Assembly: GCA_038064855.1 (NCBI GenBank)
Contig: JBBTSE010000009.1
Coordinates: 1 to 34,278, forward strand
Direction of reading: 5' to 3'
Source: Patescibacteria group bacterium
GTDB taxonomy: Bacteria; Patescibacteriota; Minisyncoccia; Ryanbacterales; GWA2-47-10b
DNA length: 34,278 bases
The position numbers were made by a program, and so were the translations under genes. The number at the start of each line of letters is the position of its first letter. The stretch's first letter is position 1. The notes under the pieces were generated by a model, which was not told where the DNA came from, did not search any database, and saw only the letters and a program-made list of their open reading frames with translations. Below, piece after piece: positions 32,367 to 34,278 of the stretch.

Positions 32367-34270
32367 GGCAGAATTCGTAAATTAGGATCTAGGGCGACAA
32401 TCCACGGCTCTTTTAACTGAACAGAAAGATATGCGCTCCCTGAATCATCCAAAGAAAAGTCACAATGTTCTTGCCCAAGCTTAACTATTTTTGTTCCTTT
32501 TTCCCCAACAACATTAGATATAGAAAGCAGTTCGTCACTTCCATCGTCTGCGCGAGCATACAACCTAATTCGAACTACGGGCTTCTCGCTTTTATTATCG
32601 GTATGAATAATGACACGATATAATCGTCCATCTTTCGTTTTATTTCCTACAATGTACCGAACTGTTGCGTTCTCCAATTCTTGGGATTTAACCGATTTGC
32701 CTTTCTCATCGGGTTTCGGTAGCGGATTCGGTACACCGTATGGTCTTGGAGGGGTAGGAGGGCTTGGGGGTGTCGGCGGATTTTCTGTACGCACTTTTAT
32801 ATATCTTGCGACTCTGATGGGTCGTATTGTATGGAATGAGCTTGCTGTGTCCTCTACATCAGAGCCAATCTCAATACCAGTTTCTTCTTCTACAACCTCC
32901 TTTACTTGATTTTTTGCATCACCGATATTTGCACTACTCCCTTCTTTCGCTGGTACGCCAATATGTTCTGCCAAGCCCGGAATGCTTGTTGATTGCGACA
33001 CCGGAGCATATAACAGGCCCCCCAACCCGCCGGCTATAAAAAGTTCTAGTTCATTGTAAGCAGTTTTTCCATCCTCGACATGGTGTCCGTGTTCGTCTTT
33101 CCAGTTATGCCAATCCCACTCTGTATGTGCGGGATTTTCCATCTTCCGAAGTATCTCACTACCTTTTTTATTCCTACATTCAAAAATTGCTGCATATTTT
33201 GTTAGATGAGATGATCTCCCCTTGAAGTCAACTATCATGCCAGTGTTCCTAACAAGTGCAGTTTTGTTTGGATATGGTAAGTCGTCAGAAGTGCGACCAT
33301 AGAAGGAAACTTCTCCAAGCACATCAGGACTTTCGGTCAATTTCTTCTCGGAGTTGGTGTAAGCATCAAAAAAATGCAGTGGGTTGTGTGGTTTGAAAGA
33401 TTTTTTTTCGTCTGGCGAAAAAAACTCACTCATCCGTTCGCGTAAATTAGTAGCATTAAACTCTTTATCGCCAACTTTTACAGTAAGGATCCCCCAATGT
33501 ATTGATGGCCAAAACCAACCCAAAACTGCGCGACAAATGGTATCTTGCCAGTCGTTACTACCTAGAAAATTAACAACCCAAATATCAGTGCCCTTATCGC
33601 TTCTCTGGAACATCTCTGGAATATCCTTTTTATTCTGTACGGGTAATTGTCTAGGGAGTCCGAAAGTTCCGTTACCTTGCATCAATTCGTTATCTTGGTC
33701 GAATGACAAGAGGCGTAGCTTACCGGCAAATTTAACTCCATCGTCCGTAACAGTTGAAACGAAAATAGTTCTAAAGAGTGAATTAGCAAAGAAAGCTCCC
33801 TTACCTAATCCAAATGCGCCTCCAGCCCCTGCTTCACCAGCATTAAATCCAACACCTCGCATGAACATAAACCAGCGGCCATCATTGGTGTCGCCAGTTA
33901 AACCGCAAGTATTGTAGTCGGCAATACGCAATAGTGGAATGCTTGCGCCACTTTTTAAAACATCTGCTTGCGACTTATAATGTTTTGCCGCGGGGACAAC
34001 CTTTCTTTTTTCAGCGTATTCAGCACACTTTCTAAATATCTGTTCTAGCCGTTCAGGATTTGGCAATGATCCAACTGGCACATTCTTGAGATCAAACTCT
34101 GCTCGTGCTGGCGATTTTCCGGGAAGTCTGGCATCGATAATATTTTGGATGGCCTCTCTAATCAAACTATCCGTGAGATTTCCTTCGTATGCAAAATTTG
34201 CAGCTACAGGATCATTAAACCCCGCGACATCACCGCCATCTGTTTTACCAAAATGATAATCTGTTGCCAT
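32363..34270 (-). CDS. GHKL-type (HSP90/MutL/MORC-like) ATPase, first gene of a probable defence cassette
   Basis: This 635-residue protein has the Bergerat ATP-binding fold near its N-terminus: N-box LIREAIQNIIDA (Glu39, Asn43, Asp46), a D-x-G type loop RIADYNTCGLTG (Asp118, Gly123), and the Gly-rich lid GAGGAFGLGKGAFFANS (148-164) followed by RTIFVST. The middle region (about 180-480) resembles the transducer part of such ATPases only in a general way. A Pro-rich linker (PPTPPSPPTPPRP) near residue 495 leads to a beta-rich C-terminal domain (about 525-635). No helicase or nuclease motif is seen. The start lies 8 nt from the window end (TATAAACT precedes the ATG), so upstream partners are unseen. 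Confidence 0.85.
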   Translation of the reverse strand: MATDYHFGKTDGGDVAGFNDPVAANFAYEGNLTDSLIREAIQNIIDARLPGKSPARAEFDLKNVPVGSLPNPERLEQIFRKCAEYAEKRKVVPAAKHYKSQADVLKSGASIPLLRIADYNTCGLTGDTNDGRWFMFMRGVGFNAGEAGAGGAFGLGKGAFFANSLFRTIFVSTVTDDGVKFAGKLRLLSFDQDNELMQGNGTFGLPRQLPVQNKKDIPEMFQRSDKGTDIWVVNFLGSNDWQDTICRAVLGWFWPSIHWGILTVKVGDKEFNATNLRERMSEFFSPDEKKSFKPHNPLHFFDAYTNSEKKLTESPDVLGEVSFYGRTSDDLPYPNKTALVRNTGMIVDFKGRSSHLTKYAAIFECRNKKGSEILRKMENPAHTEWDWHNWKDEHGHHVEDGKTAYNELELFIAGGLGGLLYAPVSQSTSIPGLAEHIGVPAKEGSSANIGDAKNQVKEVVEEETGIEIGSDVEDTASSFHTIRPIRVARYIKVRTENPPTPPSPPTPPRPYGVPNPLPKPDEKGKSVKSQELENATVRYIVGNKTKDGRLYRVIIHTDNKSEKPVVRIRLYARADDGSDELLSISNVVGEKGTKIVKLGQEHCDFSLDDSGSAYLSVQLKEPWIVALDPNLRILP

Positions 34271-34278
34271 AGTTTATA

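Overview
The window looks like a compact, gene-dense chromosome segment from a Patescibacteria (Candidate Phyla Radiation) bacterium, most likely a Parcubacteria-type lineage. The evidence is the set of small CPR-style proteins (a DUF5679-type zinc ribbon, tiny hydrophobic proteins, long coiled-coil proteins of no known family), start/stop overlaps, very short 5' leaders, tRNAs without encoded CCA, and a small fermentative gene set. The exact lineage is inferred; the start of the window holds only about 52 nt of 16S rRNA.

Layout. 1-52: the 3' end of 16S rRNA, followed by a hairpin-rich trailer instead of a tRNA/23S/5S operon. 255-419: zinc-ribbon protein. 640-2565: two GC-rich tandem paralogues of an exported protein family, each closed by a strong terminator. 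2642-4908 (minus): tRNA-Ile, the rpsF-ssb-rpsR operon and ychF. 4934-6286 (plus): phosphohexomutase. 6283-13011 (minus): trpS with a small membrane protein, then a membrane protein, RNase J, tRNA-Leu, a membrane-anchored peptide-binding protein, secG and a short uvrC. 13118-15910 (plus): uvrA. 15940-16897 (minus): an alpha/beta hydrolase coupled to a small disordered protein. 17086-19108 (plus): groES-groEL under a perfect CIRCE operator. 19195-24167 (plus): a coupled pair of coiled-coil proteins, then lemA-htpX-pyk. 24199-29206 (plus): glycerate 2-kinase, PEP synthase, D-lactate dehydrogenase and YbaB. 29212-30381 (minus): a membrane-anchored glycosidase-like protein. 30433-30815 (plus): a gene scar with an orphan C-terminal fragment and a DNA methyltransferase cut off after 50 residues. 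30812-34270 (minus): a three-gene cassette of a GHKL-type ATPase, a conserved beta-rich protein of unknown function and a DUF6339-like protein, probably a mobile defence-type system; the window ends 8 nt upstream of its first gene.

How the genes work together. The 24-29 kb genes form a lower-glycolysis/fermentation module: glycerate to 2-phosphoglycerate, PEP to and from pyruvate (pyk and ppsA), and pyruvate to D-lactate. UvrA and UvrC sit head to head. GroES/GroEL are predicted to be HrcA-controlled. LemA/HtpX is the common membrane-quality pair.

The two most interesting signals are (i) a repeated promoter layout in which a -10 hexamer lies only 6-8 nt before the ATG in at least nine genes, predicting leaderless mRNAs, together with a 16S 3' tail altered beside the anti-Shine-Dalgarno core; and (ii) the GHKL-ATPase cassette that abuts a truncated methyltransferase.
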